Assembly: GCF_003149185.1 (NCBI RefSeq)
Contig: NZ_QGDO01000004.1
Span: forward strand, 169,053 to 204,965
DNA length: 35,913 nt
Source: Sediminitomix flava
Lineage (GTDB): Bacteria; Bacteroidota; Bacteroidia; Cytophagales; Flammeovirgaceae
Reading direction: 5' to 3'
The stretch's first letter is position 1. Every line of letters starts with the position of its first letter. The position numbers were made by a program, and so were the translations under genes. Shown one piece after another: positions 34,931 to 35,913 of this stretch. The notes under the pieces are model-generated. The model did not search any database, was not told where the DNA came from, and worked only from the letters and a program-made list of their open reading frames with translations.

Positions 34931-35515
34931 ATGGTAAGACTAATATTCAGACTTCTTTTTTGGCTGAAAGGCTGGAAAGTAAATGTTCCTTTTACTAAAG
35001 AGGAAATGAGAAAGAGTGTAATGGTTGCAGCACCTCATACAAGCAACTGGGATATTGTATTTGCAGTGGAGGCATTTCGCCAAATGGGTGTAAAACTTCG
35101 CTTCGCAATTAAAAGAGAATGGATGTTCTTCCCTCTTAATCTTGCAATTGGCCCTATGGGAGGTATTGGTATTGACCGTCGCCCAATGAATAAGCGTGAT
35201 AAAAAACTAAGTATGGTCGATGCCATGGTTAGGTTATTTGACCAATACGATGAATTAGCTATGATGATTCCGCCAGAAGGGACTCGTTCATTAGCTAAAA
35301 GATGGCGTTCAGGCTTCTATCAAGTAGCTCTACAGGCAAACGTACCTATCATTTTAGGTTATCTTGATTACAAAAATAAAGAAGCTGGCGCGACAAAAAT
35401 GATTATGCCTTCGGGAGATTTCGAAAAAGACATGCGAGAAATAATGGAATATTATAAAGGCATTGAAGGAAAATTCCCTGAGAACTTCGCTCTAGACAAG
35501 AGATATATCAACTAA
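34931..35515 (+). CDS. Small glycerol-phosphate-type acyltransferase
   Basis: The 194-residue protein belongs to the PlsC-like acyltransferase fold: the catalytic H36-x4-D41 motif in APHTSNWD, the GIDR motif at 80-83 and the PPEGTRS substrate motif near 114-120. There is only one short hydrophobic segment at the N-terminus, so it is probably a peripheral or inner-membrane enzyme. The acceptor could be lysophosphatidate or another lipid or ornithine-lipid type substrate; it is shorter than classical PlsC. It seems to be a single-gene unit with two hairpins after it. Confidence 0.85.
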   Translation: MVRLIFRLLFWLKGWKVNVPFTKEEMRKSVMVAAPHTSNWDIVFAVEAFRQMGVKLRFAIKREWMFFPLNLAIGPMGGIGIDRRPMNKRDKKLSMVDAMVRLFDQYDELAMMIPPEGTRSLAKRWRSGFYQVALQANVPIILGYLDYKNKEAGATKMIMPSGDFEKDMREIMEYYKGIEGKFPENFALDKRYIN

Positions 35516-35523
35516 AAAATACG

Positions 35524-35555
35524 AAAGGAATGCTATAACTAGCATTCCTTTATTA
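35524..35555 (+). terminator. Terminator of the acyltransferase gene
   Basis: AAAGGAATGCT (35524-35534) pairs perfectly with AGCATTCCTTT (35541-35551) over a 6-nt loop, immediately after the stop, with an AT-rich tail. Confidence 0.88.
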
Positions 35556-35583
35556 TTACAGAATAAAAATAAAGGTATAAAAC

Positions 35584-35616
35584 AAAAAAAGTCTCATACA
35601 TCAAATGTAATGAGAC
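35584..35616 (-). terminator. Terminator of the tRNA-Glu array
   Basis: GTCTCAT (35591-35597) pairs with ATGAGAC (35610-35616). On the minus strand, T7 (35584-35590) follows, just past the last tRNA-Glu. T5 on the plus strand makes it usable in both directions. Confidence 0.85.
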
Positions 35617-35623
35617 TTTTTAG

Positions 35624-35695
35624 TACTCCGTAGGGGATTCGAACCCCTGCTACCAGGATGAAAACCTGGCGTCCTAACCCCTAGACGAACGGAGC
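35624..35695 (-). tRNA. tRNA-Glu (UUC), promoter-distal copy
   Basis: This 72-nt gene folds as a standard tRNA: GCTCCGT acceptor 5' strand, CCAGG-TTTTCAT-CCTGG anticodon arm with UUC anticodon, GGGGTTCGAATCCCC T-arm, discriminator A, no CCA encoded. The first acceptor pair is G-U. It is the most downstream copy on the minus strand and is followed by the terminator. Confidence 0.97.
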
Positions 35696-35732
35696 GGGTC
35701 TCACTTTTTATACTGCCCGAGATCGCAGCTTG

Positions 35733-35804
35733 TACTCCGTAGGGGATTCGAACCCCTGCTACCAGGATGAAAACCTGGCGTCCTAACCCCTAGACGAACG
35801 GAGC
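35733..35804 (-). tRNA. tRNA-Glu (UUC), middle copy
   Basis: Identical in sequence to the copy at 35624-35695 and offset by 109 bp. The 37-nt spacer between the tRNAs would be transcribed with them and cut out by tRNA processing. Confidence 0.97.
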
Positions 35805-35841
35805 GGGTCTCACTTTTTACACTGCCCGAGATCGCAGCTTG

Positions 35842-35913
35842 TACTCCGTAGGGGATTCGAACCCCTGCTACCAGGATGAAAACCTGGCGTCCTAACCCCT
35901 AGACGAACGGAGC
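35842..35913 (-). tRNA. tRNA-Glu (UUC), copy at the window edge
   Basis: Identical to the other two copies. Its 5' end is the last base of the window, so further copies or the promoter may lie beyond. Confidence 0.96.

Larger units (their letters stand above)
35624..35913 (-). repeat. Tandem array of 109-bp tRNA-Glu units
   Basis: There are three units with a period of exactly 109 bp (72-nt tRNA plus 37-nt spacer). The tRNA parts are identical; the two complete spacers differ by one base (TTTTTATACTG against TTTTTACACTG). Each spacer contains GAGATCGCAGC on the plus strand (35719-35729 and 35828-35838), also found in the tRNA-like array at the other end of the window. Confidence 0.95.

Noticed and set aside
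1-35913. Mobile element, defence system, retron or phage island
   Set aside because: No transposase, integrase, reverse transcriptase, nuclease, toxin or phage gene is recognisable, and base composition and codon use look uniform.

Overview
The window looks like a chromosomal fragment of an AT-rich member of the Bacteroidota, most likely a gliding Cytophagales-type bacterium. The clues are a GldB gliding lipoprotein, a DUF2723 membrane protein, a ddl-PASTA-PBP1A cluster, promoters of the TAnnTTTG type, a near absence of Shine-Dalgarno sequences, and tRNA genes without an encoded CCA. Genus and species cannot be fixed from the sequence. There is no transposase, integrase, phage gene or CRISPR array, so most of the window is ordinary housekeeping chromosome. 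Both ends lie inside tandem tRNA arrays: the left end cuts through a 136-bp repeat and the right end stops exactly at the 5' end of a tRNA-Glu gene. This is what an assembly contig broken at repeats would look like.

Left part (1-8815): at least three copies of an unusual class II tRNA-like gene with a CUC anticodon; kbl (threonine/glycine metabolism) behind a perfect 11-bp inverted repeat; a hypothetical gene; an operon of a secreted alpha/beta hydrolase, an ECF sigma factor and a four-helix membrane protein that may be its anti-sigma factor; three secreted or surface proteins, one made of short G-x-Q-x-G-x-x-N repeats; and a cystathionine gamma-synthase/lyase followed by a 32-codon ORF for a single-helix peptide.

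Middle part (8838-24994): a TPR/SpoIIE-phosphatase sensor and a large membrane TPR protein, divergently arranged; a gene-free stretch with a candidate small RNA; a 1067-residue DUF2723 protein; a TPR membrane protein; then the envelope cluster ddl, PASTA protein, bifunctional PBP1A and gldB, which joins peptidoglycan synthesis to gliding.

Right part (25072-35913): an MDR-family oxidoreductase; a 748-residue protein that is two complete Old Yellow Enzyme domains fused head to tail, divergent from a LysR regulator; a LysM/M23 peptidase; thioredoxin reductase; overlapping queD and folE; OxyR with both redox cysteines; a small acyltransferase; and three tandem tRNA-Glu(UUC) genes. Several genes serve redox balance (OYE fusion, MDR reductase, trxB, oxyR).

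The most unusual items are the CUC class II tRNA-like array, an 11-nt complementarity between its variable arm and the transcribed tRNA-Glu spacer, the double OYE enzyme, and several structured non-coding elements that have no gene of their own.
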